Position numbers and translations under genes: made by a program
Assembly (NCBI GenBank): GCA_023376005.1
Contig: CM042145.1
Location: forward strand, 18,992,204 to 19,056,203
DNA: 64,000 nucleotides
Direction: 5' to 3'
Source of the DNA: Doryteuthis pealeii
Lineage: Eukaryota; Mollusca; Cephalopoda; Myopsida; Loliginidae
Shown here: positions 41,020 through 54,255 of the stretch, in pieces
Position numbering within the stretch: position 1 is the first letter of the stretch
How the letters are laid out: every line of letters starts with the position of its first letter
Notes under the pieces: model-generated
The model's database searches: none
The model's input: only the letters and a program-made list of their open reading frames with translations
Told to the model about the DNA's origin: nothing

Positions 41020-41342
41020 TTTTCTCACATTTTTGTTCATTCCCTCATTTTTTTAACCCCCTTCAATTAAAAAAAAAAAAAAAAAAAAAAATCAAAACTT
41101 TATTTAAATGACGGTAGCAGAGAATGAGACAGACTTTTTTTTTTTTTGGCTCATGAATTGAAATTTTCCAACATCAGAAATCAACATTTAAACAAATTTG
41201 TGTCTCAACAATGCAAAACTCATTTATTCTTTTTCCTTGTATCATGCATACATTGAATATATGTGACATGTTTTTATATAAGAAATACACCCTAATGGGA
41301 TATTTATACCACATGATGAGATGTATATATCATATATAACAC

Positions 41343-41373
<31 letters not shown>

Positions 41374-43690
41374 GCATATCCTCTCTTTTCTCTCTCTCTC
41401 TCACACACACACGCGCACACATTGCTTATTTGGTGACAATTTTCAAATTTGGGAAAAAACAGTTCATTGATTGGAGTTTAACATTAAAGAATTTCAGAGG
41501 AACCATATTTTAGTGAGAGGAAAAAAAAAGAGAAAATATTTGAGTTCTTTTGAAGTGGAATTGGATTAGATATGCCATCCACTAAGGCATTGGGAATGTT
41601 GATTTTTTTTTTCAAATGTATTTCAAGCAAATATTATAATAGATAAAAGAAATAATTAGTTGAGATTTGTTCACACATTCTCTTGTTTAATGACCAAGAA
41701 ATTGAAGGTTTTGTTTTTTTTAATTTAAAATTGGAGGTTTTTATTTTTACAAAAGGTTTTTCTTTTTTTTTCTTTTTAATTTCCAAATCCTTTTTCTTTT
41801 TAAAAAGAGAAAATGGAAAGAGAGGGACCTTCAATAATTTCTTCTGCTTATTCATTGAACATTTTTTTTTTCTTTGAAAGATTTTTTTTTTAACAATCTC
41901 ATTTTTTGCCCCTTTTTCTCTTGAGAAAAAAAAAAGGGATTATAACAGACTGTTTCTTAATATCATTTTTTCTTTTTCCCTCTTAATTTTTTTTCTTTCC
42001 ACAAAAATCTCAACCAAAAACAAAATTTGACAATGAACCAAACCAGACAGTCAATTTATTCCTTTTTTAATAAATCTTATATGTATTCCTTTTTTTCTCC
42101 TTTTTTTTTCTTACACGACAGATTTCAACCAGAAATGACTTAAACAATCAAAAGTAAATCAAATATTTCTCAAATTAATCAAGTTTCTCCCTTGTTTATT
42201 TTATTTCATTATTATTTTTTATTTTTTCATTAAATATTTTTCAAGTTCTTTTAACCGTAGATGCATTTCTTAATATAGAATTTCATTTTTTTCAAGCCAC
42301 AAATTGAGAATCAGCACAAAAAAAAAAAAAATCTTTTTACTGATAATTAAATAAATTTGAAAAAGAAAATTTTCTAACTTTGAATTCCTGAAGAAAAAAA
42401 AAAATGTGGTTGAAAAATGTTTACTAAATAAACACATTGAACTTTGCATGGAAACCAAAATGCTTGTACCCTTCCACCCACTTCCCTATCTCCTCATATT
42501 TTCATCGAATTGCAGCAAATGCCTTGAAATCCCAAGAACCAAATCCTCAAATTTTCAAGATGATATTTAGAAGTCAAATGTATAATTTAAAAAAAAAAAA
42601 AAAAGAAAAGAAAAGGTGAGTTTTCTTTGCATAGAGTCAGAATAGATAAGAGTTGCTCAAGGGGAGGTAACTCATAAAATCAAAGAAGTCTTTTTTGGGG
42701 TCAATGTTTGGTCCAAAATAATCAAGGGAGAGCAATCGTGATTGTGTTCAAGAATTCTGACATACAGACCCCAGATTGCTGAAGAAGTTGATCATCTTAA
42801 AAGTTAAACTAAGAAAATGGTTCAGTTAAATCTACATTGAAATATACAAAATGTTTTCATTAATGGTTAATCCAAAGCAGTTTTTTCAATATCCACAAAA
42901 AATATTCAGTTTTTTTATATCCACACAAAGAATATTCATTTTGAATATTAAAAAAGGAAAAAAAAAAAATTATTTTGAATATCCACCATTAAAAAAATTT
43001 TTTAAATCAATTGACAATCAGTTAAACAATTCATTCAGTTTGTGTTTTTTTTTTTTTTTAACTATTATTCTCATCTCTCACTTTTTTCTTTTTTTAAAAT
43101 TATTTTAACTGTTCAGTTCTCCAGGTTTCCTCAAAGGGAATATAACATTTATTAAATAATTTTTTTTTTACCATTATTGCAACTTAAAATAAAAATAAAA
43201 AGAGGACTAACATTTCTCCTCATTTTTTTTTCATTTGTGGAAGGTTTAATAATGGACCAAAGAGGAAGAGAAGAAAACCAAGTAAATAAATAGTAATAAA
43301 GAAATGAAGATAACAGTTTTTTTTTTAAATGTCCTTGAATGATAACAATTCATTAAAAAAAAAAATTTAAAAAAAAAAAAAAAATTAAAAAAAAAAAAAA
43401 ACACTGCCAACAATTTCTATTTCTATAAAATTTCAGACTAGACTGAACCCTGTGATGAAGAATAGCCTGTTGGTAACCACAGACTATCAGGAATTCCCCA
43501 GATAGCTGTCATCCACTCATAGAATGGTTAGTATTATTATTAACAACCTTAGAATTACCTTTCTACTTAAAATAACAAATAGAAATAATACTAACACTAA
43601 CGTCAAAAAACAATTTCTAAATCCATCGAGGAAAAGAAAATGCTAAACGTTTGTTACTAGCTTTTGTTTAGTACCAAAAAATAATAGCAA
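41020..43690. other. Poly-T/poly-A rich stretch, no gene
   Basis: Dominated by T-runs and A-runs on both strands with a TA tract at 41341-41368 and CT/CA repeats at 41387-41415. It could include a 3' UTR of the minus-strand gene, but nothing supports a specific feature. Confidence 0.5.
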
Positions 43691-43709
43691 CCCACAGATA
43701 TTTAACATA

Positions 43710-43948
43710 AGTAAAGTTGTCAGGGTGGTCTAATGTCAGTGTCAGTCAGACAACAAAGGAGTCTATCCCTTTTCACTGGCGCTAGACCAAAGAGATTGTT
43801 TTTGGTGTCTGAGGCGGAGTACCACACCTACCACCAGCTCATTACTTTACCACACAGATCCCTGTGCTACTCATATGTTGAGTTGGCTAAGCCTTGTATC
43901 AAACCAGGAACCTTGTAGTTCCAATTCGGACACTCTACCGGTGATAGC
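43710..43948 (-). repeat. Family A SINE
   Basis: Reverse complement carries the ATCACCGGTAGAGTGTCCGA head, box B-like GGTTTGATAC and the usual body. Confidence 0.82.
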
Positions 43949-44624
43949 AAAAAAATCCTGAATGGTAGTGAATTATCTAACATTAGAATTTGAGCTTATA
44001 AATTTTTTTAAATTTCATTTCAATTTAAACTTCTGATCATCTATTAGAAGTGGCCAGACATAATGTTGTTTAATTTTGAAGCATGAACTGCTAATAACCA
44101 TTAACTGGTTCAAATTATTAGAGTTCAACCAACCAATTTTTTAACACTACAGGCAGCTTTTAGGCAAAGTGATTCCACTTTAAAATGGTTTAATCCGTCT
44201 GTCAGTTTAATCCAGAAAAGAAAAGTTTGAGTTCCCGGATTGTAGCATTTTCCTTTCTGAAAGTTTTTTTAAAAAGGCATTTGTAAATGAGATGTTTGTC
44301 TAAAATGTAGAAAATCCATTATGCAGTGTGAAGAATCTCTAAGAGAATGAAGCAACAATAGCATTTCTCTCTTAAACTGGAACCTGAATGGGGGTCACAG
44401 AATAAGAGCTGATGCTCAGATTAGAAGAAGATCAGACCACCCCACCCCACCCCCAGATAATGCAATGCCCGAGTGTTTTAAATCAATATGGAGTCAAGAG
44501 AAATCATCACCTCATCATCATTGTGATGATGATTGGAAAGAAACTGATTATAGAGATAATAAACCACTGGACTTTTACAGATGGATAAGTAAAAAAATCT
44601 ACAAATGTAGACATTATTTAGTGG

Positions 44625-44855
44625 GGTGGAGTAAAGAGAAAGAGAGAGATGGGAATGGTAGAGTGGGAGGAATGGTTTGTAGAGAGGAGGAGGAGGGATG
44701 CTAGTGAGGAAGAGGAGAAGGAGATTGATGATGAAGGAGAGGAGGAGGTTATATGGTAGTGAGGGAGGAGGAGAAGGAGATTGTAATGAGGGATAGGAGG
44801 AGGAGGAGATGATAGTGAGGGAGAAGATGGTAGAAAAAGAGAGAGAATGAGACAA
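44625..44855. repeat. GA-rich purine tract
   Basis: AGGAGGAG and GTGAGGGAG motifs without a fixed period; it gives long Ser/Pro/Leu frames on the minus strand that are not genes. Confidence 0.85.
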
Positions 44856-45430
44856 TGATAAAAACCTTTCATGGAAATAAAAATCAAAACTCAAAACCAA
44901 ATGATGCAATAATATTTTGAGGAAGAAGGAAAGTGGAAATGTCAAAGTTCAAATCTTTGTACCAAATGATGTCATTAAAAATAAAAAAAAAACAGAAAAC
45001 AAAAAAAACAAAAAATAAATAAAAATCATTTTTCATTTGATTTTCAGTATTTTTTTCTTATTTTCTAGATTGAGAATTTTTTTCTTTTTTTTTTTTTTTT
45101 TCTTTTAAACTGTTCTTAATTTGAAATTATTTTGTTTTGACCAAAACAAAACGACGACTGTCTTTTTGTCTTCATTTTTTTCTTTTCTTTTAAAAGTCAA
45201 TTTTTTTTTATTTATTTATTTCCGTTTTTTTTTATTTTTAGGGATTTCAATTGTCTTTTTCTGCCCCACCCCACCCCCAGAAAAAGTCAAACAATAACGA
45301 TGCCAATCATGGTTTTTTTGTTTGTTTTCTGTTGTTCTTGTTGTTGGCATAAATTTCTGTCGCCACGGAAGCAGCAATTCTAAGGGAAAACAAAAACAAA
45401 ACTAAAAAAAAAAAAAAAAAAAAAACCTTT

Positions 45431-45436
45431 TTTATT
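45431..45436 (-). promoter_or_regulatory. AATAAA hexamer overlapping the stop codon
   Basis: On the minus strand the last codons read AAG ACA TTC CAA TAA AAA, so AATAAA includes the TAA stop. If used, the 3' UTR would be only some 10-30 nt. The flanking plus-strand A-tract (45405-45425) is a T-run on the minus strand. Other poly(A) signals downstream are possible. Confidence 0.35.
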
Positions 45437-46678
45437 GGAATGTCTTCCAATTTCTTGGCTGCGGAGAAGGTGTCCGGCTTTTGGTTTTATGCAAATGCAC
45501 AAGGTCAGCAAAAAGGTCATTTGGCTGTTTTTGGCCGACGTCCACATCAACTGATGCATGTCTGCTTAAACGGCCATACCCACCAGTTCCCCCAAAACCA
45601 CCCTGGGGTCTGCACCGGAATGGCACTGGGGAGGTAGATGAGGGAGAAGGGATAAGAGGTGTCGGAAGAGGGCTGGTGTTCTGAGGTCGTGGTGGAGTGG
45701 CAATAGCCGGAGACGAAGAGGGAACGGTTGCATTTGATCTGTTAGGGTAAGTTGTTTTCTTGTGAAAATTCCAGTTCTGTAGTAATTCTTCCTCGTCATC
45801 GTTGTTGTCAGTTCCCGCTGCACTGATTGGCGCTTGCTGCTGCGGCTGCTGCTGCTCTTTGTCCAACAGATCCAATCCAGACGGATCGCTTAATAGAGGA
45901 TCAAACAGAAGGTTGGGATCATTGTTGGTATAGTTTGTCAAGTTCTTTTCTGCGGTTGAATGATTCTGCGGACTGGAAGAAGCAGAAGAAGAGGAAGGGA
46001 TACCAAAGGCGGAAGACTGCGGACCTGCGCCTCGCTTGCTTACTCGAAATGCAGGCGACCGAGATATAATGTTACCACCAGTTGCGGTGTGTCTTCTTCG
46101 GGCTAAAGGTGCCGGGGGTTGGCTAATGGGGGGAGGACAGTTCGGTTTAGGTGGGGGTTTTGGAGGTGTGGGGGTACCTCTGGTCCAGCCAGAGAGGGAG
46201 ATTCCTGGGACTTTTTTCCAAGTGGATCAAACTCCACGCTCTCTTCGGACTCAAACTTTATAAGCGACATGTCTTTTGCTTTCCGCTGTGGGTGCTTTCC
46301 TCTGGGTGGTGGGGTAGGTGGGTTATCATTTTGAAGGGCTGCTACTACAGCAGCAATCGTCGATGCAGGAGGTCGTGGGGGTATGCTCGGTACTATATTC
46401 GACTTCACGGGACTTTCTTTCTCTGGAGAGTTGAAAGACAGCCAATTGTTCTGCGATGCCGTAGAAGTTGAAGATTCTCCAAGAGTGAATGTGTGGGAGC
46501 CAACATTATTGGAGGAGGCCCAGGGGTCATTGGTTGTTGAAGAAGATGGTCCGTGTTCAACTGAGCTGGTATTCTCTGCTAATTCATCAATTGTTGTTAG
46601 GTCCACGTAAGAGAAATGTGCCCCCTCGGACGGTGTATGACTCCCACTCTCCAGTGACGAAGCTTCACTCTCTTCAGC
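45432..46678 (-). CDS. Last coding exon of the minus-strand gene, with a one-base frame break
   Basis: The acceptor is cttgccag. From 46678 the frame reads AEESEASSLESGSHTPSEG to VEFDPLGKKSQESPSLAGP. It would then hit a stop at 46103-46105. The neighbouring frame from about 46180 is open to 45432 and reads TPTPPKPPPKP, then PPISQPPAPLARRR, then the Gln-rich DKEQQQPQQQ and the C-terminus RNWKTFQ. The exon is 1247 nt; one more base makes it a multiple of three. I infer a missing base (assembly error or allele) rather than two genes. The stop TAA overlaps an AATAAA hexamer. Confidence 0.72.
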
Positions 46679-49256
46679 CTGGCAAGAAGAATTTGTTTTA
46701 AAATTGGATTATTTAAATATTAAAAAAAAAAAGAAATTATATTTTATCAATTCAATTTTCAGATAGATTTCTGTGTTAAATTGAACTTAGCAGACCTAAA
46801 TTCCACCATTGTATGTCACCCCGCCGAAAGAAAAAAAAATACCAAAAATCAGGGAATTAATCGAATTTAATGAAATTTTCAGTGTTGATATATTAATGAA
46901 TAAAAGATATAATGCACTAGGTCAGTTAACTTTAAACCATGTATATTTGAGAATATGTGTTACGCCTCAAAGATACGTGGTTCAAAGTTAACTGACCTGA
47001 AAAAATGTAAAAGTCTTTAAATAAAATAACTGGTGCATTATATCTTTTATTCCTTAATATATCAACACTGAACATTTCATAAAATTTGGTTAATTCCCTG
47101 ATTTTTGCTATTTTTTTTTTTCTTCTTTCGGCGGGTGACATACGATGGTGGAATTTAGGTCTGTTAAGTTAGATTTAACCGATTTCTGGATGTTAAAAAT
47201 ACCATTATTTTTTAATGAGGCTGTTTGCATTTCCCTTTGCACTAATGCCTTGGGAAAGGCATGAATCTATCTTCCCCCACCCAGGGCGTGTTAGGGGAGA
47301 TAACTCTTCCTCTCTCTCAAAAAAAAAAAAAAGGCTCTTTAGTAAAAGTATCAGAAAGAGCACAATGGCAACTATGAAAGAAGGATGAATCAAGATGGCT
47401 GTAATGACATGCACACGTGGACAGTAAATGTCTTATCCATATGAATCCTCCTGTACCATAGTTGGAGAGAATTTATATGGATAAGATATTTACTGTCCAC
47501 ATGTGCGTCGTCTTGTTTCTTCCTCCTTCATATTTGCTGCTCATGCTCTTACTGATGTTACCTGATATAACCCTTTTACTAAATAGTAAGGGAGCCTGGG
47601 CTCTTTAACCGGTAATTTTCACCTTTAGTTGGCTAAATTCCTAGCAAATAAGGCAATTAGAGTAACCTCACTTTGAAACAAGCCGGTAGCTATTTTGAAA
47701 GTCTCCGTGCGAAATAAACAAATCTTAGAAACTTAAAAAAAAAAAAAAAAATATACAACTGCATGCTTTAACACAAAAATATCATAAAATGTGTTTTAAT
47801 AACAATTAAGTTAATTTCAGATAATTTCATGCTAGGAATTAAGCCAACTGACTTTCACTTTGAAACAAACTGGTAGCTATTTTGAATGTGTCCGTGCGAA
47901 ATACACAAATCTTAGAAACTTTTCGAAACAATACAACTGCATGCTTTAACACAAAAATGTGTTCTTAATATCAATTAAGTTAATTTCAGATAATGCACAC
48001 GCACAATTTTATGCTAGGAATTTAGCCAACTAAAGGTGAAAATTACCCTTTAACCTTGGTATGGCAACTGGTCTAGAAGAAGGAAAAATAAATTCAAACT
48101 AGTTTTACACCACTTAAAAAATGACCTTGTGTCACACCTTGCCTATAGAATAAGCGTTGGGTAATTATATACATAGAAACTAGGATTTAGATACTTAATT
48201 CCCCACTTTAAAAAAAAAAAAATTATTTTTCTAAATTTATAAACCCTTTCACTGGTGTATTCAACTTGAATTGAATTCATTCATACAGTGTTCAAATTTC
48301 TTAGCATTTTTTAGTTTTGTTTTACGGCATATCAACCTCAGTGGGTCATTCAATGCCGACAGATTTTTAAAAAAATAAATTCATTCTTAATGGATACTCA
48401 ATTTTTTTTTATAAAAACATTTTTCTATTTAACCCATAGATAGGGCCCTAACAGGTACTACCACTCCAGGTCAGAATGGACGAGGGAGAAATGGTGATGA
48501 AAGGGTGCTCCACATTCACCAAACCTCCAGAACTGGAACCTCACCATCAGATACAGTTTAACATCATTCCCAGAATATGAATACTCTCAGCCACCACCTT
48601 CTAGCAGATATATAATAAAAAAGGGTTGGGGCTTGCCATAAGGGCAATAGGGTTGGGAAAATCATATAGGTGCTAGGGATTGACATGACCAGCCGATTGA
48701 TCGGAAGGGGCCTCTCTGACCGCCCGTCTAGCCTAAGTAAAGGTCTAAGTGGATTTGCATTTTTTCATCTTTCATTTGTTGGGGGAATTTTGCTTAGAAG
48801 TGTCTCGTTATTTTGACAACAAAATTGTGTTTTTTTTTTTTTTTTTCTTCTGTAAACATAAAGATATCCGCTACTGGAACACCGACAGTAGTAGGATTGG
48901 GGTACTTACTACTCACTTAAATCCCCAAACCGGTCAAAAGGGGCTCTTTAGCCTTGGCCGGCAACCCGACAAGGACAAGGAAAAGTCTGACACAAAACCT
49001 CAGCTGACTAGCGGCTTTACCTCATCCCAAGGAAAGCTAGGGGATTAAAAACTGAAAAAAATTGGGAGCCGGAATTCCTAAGGTTTTGTGATGCTGGAAT
49101 CCAGTTTACCCAGCAACTCCTGTGACACTACCACTGTCAAACTGCATTGGCTTCTTGCTTTCCTTTGCATCACAGAAGCAGTGTGAAGAGGGGGGATTTG
49201 CTGCTTGGGCAACAGCTCATCCTCCATATGAACCCGCCCAGGCTCCAATTGAGAAG

Positions 49257-49287
<31 letters not shown>

Positions 49288-50881
49288 ACATCGTCTCTTG
49301 CAGACAGAAGGTTGCCAACACAAAACATAAAAGAAATCTGGTTTTAAAATAACATTTTTTAAACCAAAATTTTAAAAAGTATTAAAACTACAATTGTTAG
49401 AAATAATCAGATATTTAGAAGGATCACTTGAATATAAAAAAATTAAACTTAGCAATCAATGTCATACATACTTTGACCCCCCCCCACTTTTAATAATTAA
49501 AAGTTACTTGATTAAATTCTTATAGAGGCTCTCATGGTGTAATGGTTATCATTGTAGGAAATGGACATCCTGGATGAGGCTGTTTGTATTTCACAGTGCT
49601 AATATCCTTGGGAAAGGTATGAATCTAACTATTCCCCCAGCTATAGATAAATAGTAGGGTAGACTGGACTCTTTATTCTTGGTATGGCAACCAGTCTAAG
49701 AGAAGGAAAACTCTGAATTCAAACCTGTTATTGAGATAAAACATAGTTACTATTATCCATTGATCCATTCACAAGAGTTTTCTTGTCTTGTTTTGTTTTT
49801 ATCACAATATTTTGGTTACTGTACTCTCGGGTCTTCTGGGGTACTCATGATGCAATGGTTATAGCTGTAGGAAATGGATTTTTTGTCCAAATATCCAGAA
49901 TTATCACTGCTTCAGCTTTTCTTAATGTTTTATTACATGTTATTATGCTACTGATGACTGACAAGTATAGATGATGGTAATGAATTAAACAAAAATATTT
50001 TGATTTTGGGACAGTCCAAACCCCATTCGGGACGGTTGATAATTTTTGTTCAGGGCGGTCATGAAAAAAGTTAGTGTCGGGGCCTGGTATATATGATTAT
50101 ATAACAACATGACTCTTACACCCTTTTAAGATAAATGGGTTAATTTAAAATAGTTGCCCTAACCCAATGCGCATAAGTTTCTTAAAATAAAGAGAGTTGT
50201 GTCCCTTTGTTCTCAACATTCTATTTTAAAAAGAGAGAAAGAAAAAAAGACAATGGAATTTAAGTCAGAATTATTGATTAAGAATAAATAAATTTTTGGT
50301 TCCTGGTTCAATACCAGCTCCCACCAACTCAGTGCATAAGTTGCACAATAAAATAATAGTCTTAATTCGTTTATTATGTTTAATTCAACATGTCTATAAG
50401 ACTGCCTTTTAAATACAGAAATTAAAACCATATATTGCAATAGTTCCACTTAAACATGAAACTAAACGAATTAATTCTATTATACTTTTTCATAAATTAT
50501 AAATATGAGAATTTCTGTGACCCAGGGTTTCATGCTGTGATGCATTTCTCAGACAAATACATCATAATATGAAACCTCGGGCCACTGAAATGCCTATGTG
50601 AATATATATACATATATGTGAAAATGGAAAAGGAATTGAATCCAACAATATGAGGAAAAATGAGTAAAGAAAAGAAATGTAGATGAATAAAATGAATATG
50701 TGATATCGATTAAATGAATATGTGAATATGTGAAATCGATTTTATCCATCTACATTTCTTTTCTCATTTTTTCCTACATATATATATTCTTACATTTATA
50801 AAACAGCTCTATTACTGATATTGAGCATTCTACTACTAATGCTGCAAATAAAATTGCTCCACCTCTTACTCACCAAGTGCG

Positions 50882-50938
<57 letters not shown>

Positions 50939-53900
50939 TTACACACAAACACACACTAATGACCTGAAATAATCCAAAGTAAAAGGCTGGAAATGTGACT
51001 TCTTTATCATTAGTATTTACTAAGCTTAAACTAATCTGGCACAAGGCAAAAAGTGTGGGGTGCTCAATGAAGACCAAACTAATGATCTAATAGGTTAACT
51101 CAGAGAAATATTGAAAAAAAAAAAAAGGCAAAGGTTAGTTGCAAGAGATAATCAGGAGAAGATAACTCTGCCCCAATTTTAATCATTAGTTTGTCTTTGG
51201 GTGAGGCCAATTATCAAAGTCTATAAAATTAGTCAAATTTCAAGAGGAGAACAATATCAAGGAAGAATTAACTTACTCTTAACAGCTTGAAAGATCCAAT
51301 GGTTTTCAGCTGCTCTTAAGAAGAAGGTAGCTGCTTTAAAAAAAATCAAGAGCCACTTCTGTTTTAACTCTTTACCTACTTTAAACCGTTCACAGCGGCT
51401 CTCTAACCACTGCAATCCACTTGTTTACACTGGAAAATCACTGTGTGAACATCCTGTCATCTTTTGTTTTCTGTGAACCAACCCTGAAGCTGGTACTTGA
51501 TCCTTTTGCAATAGGGAACCAGTTTAATGGAATAATCCAGCAATATTTGTCAATTTATTCTTTGACATTGGGAGCGGTTGGGTGAATTTGGTAGGCAAAG
51601 AGTTAAAGTGTATCTATACAAAGGACCTTTAGAATAGAGGACATAGATTTGCTGTTCCAAATTTTAATACCGATTCATTAGCAATTCATAGAATTTTCTT
51701 TTTCTTCTTGCAAAGATTGGTAAAATAATTTTTTAAAGTGATAAAAATTCAATTTCATATTGTTTTTTAGTACAGGAACTTTTAATTTCAAAGTAAAAAA
51801 TGCCTTATTATAAATTCTGATATATGTTCTGGGTTGGCTTAATCATATCTTATCACTATAAGTTTGAATTTTTATTCATATATATATATATATAAGTAAA
51901 GAAATAACAAAAGACTTAGAGATTTAGCATTATAGTCTATTTCAGGGAGCTTAATAGACTATAATGCTAAATCTCTAAGTCTTTTGTTATTTCTTTATTT
52001 ATATATATATGCTCTGTGACTCTAACATTAAGATCACACATTGAGCTCTCAAACTGACAGGTTTTTTAAAAAATAAACTCGTGTCGTAAGAATTATATAT
52101 ATTTCTTCTCTATATTATATATATATATACACACACACTTTAGCTGTTCTTTCACCCAAAGTAAAGTAAGTATCAGCTGAACAGTGAGGGAGTGTATACC
52201 CTTTTTGCTAGCACTAGACCAGGGAGATTGTTTTGCCAAGTTGGAGCACCATACCTACCATTAGCTCCCAGATGTTTTACCACTAGGATCAGATTATCCA
52301 AGCTGCGCTACTCATGTGCTGAGTTGGCGAGGACTGGTATAGATTCATAGACGAATGCTCTACCAACTGAGCTAACCGACTCTCACCTGAAGTACCCAAA
52401 TCTTATTTCCCAGAAATTAAAAACCACAAAATTTAATAAAAGGTTAACACTTTAAAGAAATGCACATTTTTAATTGGTAGGTTTTTGAAATTTAATACTT
52501 AGTTTGGTTGGTTTCTTTGTTTAATGGCATATCAACCTTCATGGGTGATTTAATGCCAAAGCCATCCTTGAAGAACAGTAGTGATACTTATTTAGCTCAA
52601 AGCTGAGGGGGAGGGGGTTATACCTTTCCCAAGAGTATTAGTCTGAAAGTGAAGATAATAGCATGATTGGCATTCGAATTTGCTTACTATGACATGACTG
52701 ATACAAGGTGTGTCAAAAAAGTATCAACATTTTTTGTACTTTTTGACACGTCTTGTATTCTGAAATAAAAAAAAAAAAAAAAAAAAAACGTTCCATTCAT
52801 TAATTTTTTTCAGAATAGGTGTGTCAAAAAAAAAAAAAAAAAGTACAAGTTAAAGCTGTATTTACCAAGATAGAAATGAAAAATGAATGGAACGTTATTT
52901 TTTTTTTTAGAATACAAGGTGTGTCAAAAAGTACAAAAAAATATTGATACTTTTTTGACACACCTTGTATATATAATAAAGGTAATAACTTTGATGTTGG
53001 GAGAATGAAAAAAAAAAAAAAAGAAAAAAAAGAAAGAAAAAAAAGAAGAAAAAGAAGAAAAAAAAGAAAGAAAGAAAAAAAAAAAAAAAAAAGAAAACTG
53101 GCACAAAAAGTTGCTCTGCAATTTGACAATAAAAATATACAATTCTTTTGATATATATATATTTTTTTATATTAGTAAATTGCCAGCATTTGGAAAAGTC
53201 ATACATTTATTTACCAGGGGAATATACAATGATACCCCATGACTTACAAATTTAATTTGTTGCACTGGTAACTCAATTTCCTTGTATATCAAATAATACA
53301 TTATTCTGTGTACTTGACATGAGACTTTGATGAGTTGTGGTGCACCTGAGCCACTGAGCCACAATAAATTTCATCATCATTATCACAACCAAGATGAGGA
53401 CATGTAAAATTTTTTTAAAAAAATAAAGTAGGCAGAGTGGCCTATTGTTGGTATCAGTTGGATAGTGAGGGAGTCTATCCCCTTTTCACTAGTGCTAGAC
53501 CAGGGAGATTGTTTCTGCATCTGAGGTGGAGCTTCAGAAATTATATCATATATGTATTTACTAACCTCTCTACACGAGTAGGATGTGACACAGGGTCAAT
53601 TTCTTAAACAGAGTTCAACAGGTTGGAATTCAGAGTTTTCCTTCTCCTAGGTCAGCTATCATAACAAGGTTAAAGAGCCCACTCTGCCCTACTATTTATC
53701 CATAGCTGGAGCAAGAATAATTGGATGCATACCTTTCCCAAGGGTATCAGCGCTATATGAAATGCAAATAGCCTCATCCATGATTTGAACTCGTATTGCA
53801 GTAGCCATTTCCTATAACAAATAACCATTACACCACGTATGCCTAATTATATCATTTACTTCATTATTAGTTGAGACACAAATCTATAACCAACATCTAA

Positions 53901-54220
53901 AATTATGTTGAAGGAACAGATTTTATAAAAAGGTGATGTTAGGTTGAAAAGAAAAAATAAATATTAGGAAATTAAATAAGCAAGGTTTCTCGAGTGAAAA
54001 ATGAACCTAAACAATTGAATTAAAATGATTGTAGTTTTATGTGGGAAGAGGAGATGGAAAATATAAAATTGGTAGTTATCTTTGTATTTTATTAATCAGG
54101 AAATTTGATGAAATGTTAATTTTTTTTTTTTTTTTTTTTCCTGGTTTTGTTGTGTTTTGGCAGGTTCATTCTTCAAGAGGAGATCATGTCCAGAAACCAT
54201 AGCAACAAAAAAAAAAATAA

Positions 54221-54255
<35 letters not shown>

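Noticed and set aside
44478..44945. 155-codon Ser/Pro/Leu-rich frame on the minus strand
   Set aside because: Explained by the GA-rich purine tract; composition is that of a simple repeat.
52824..53206. Poly-Phe frames
   Set aside because: Translation of the polypurine/A-rich tract.
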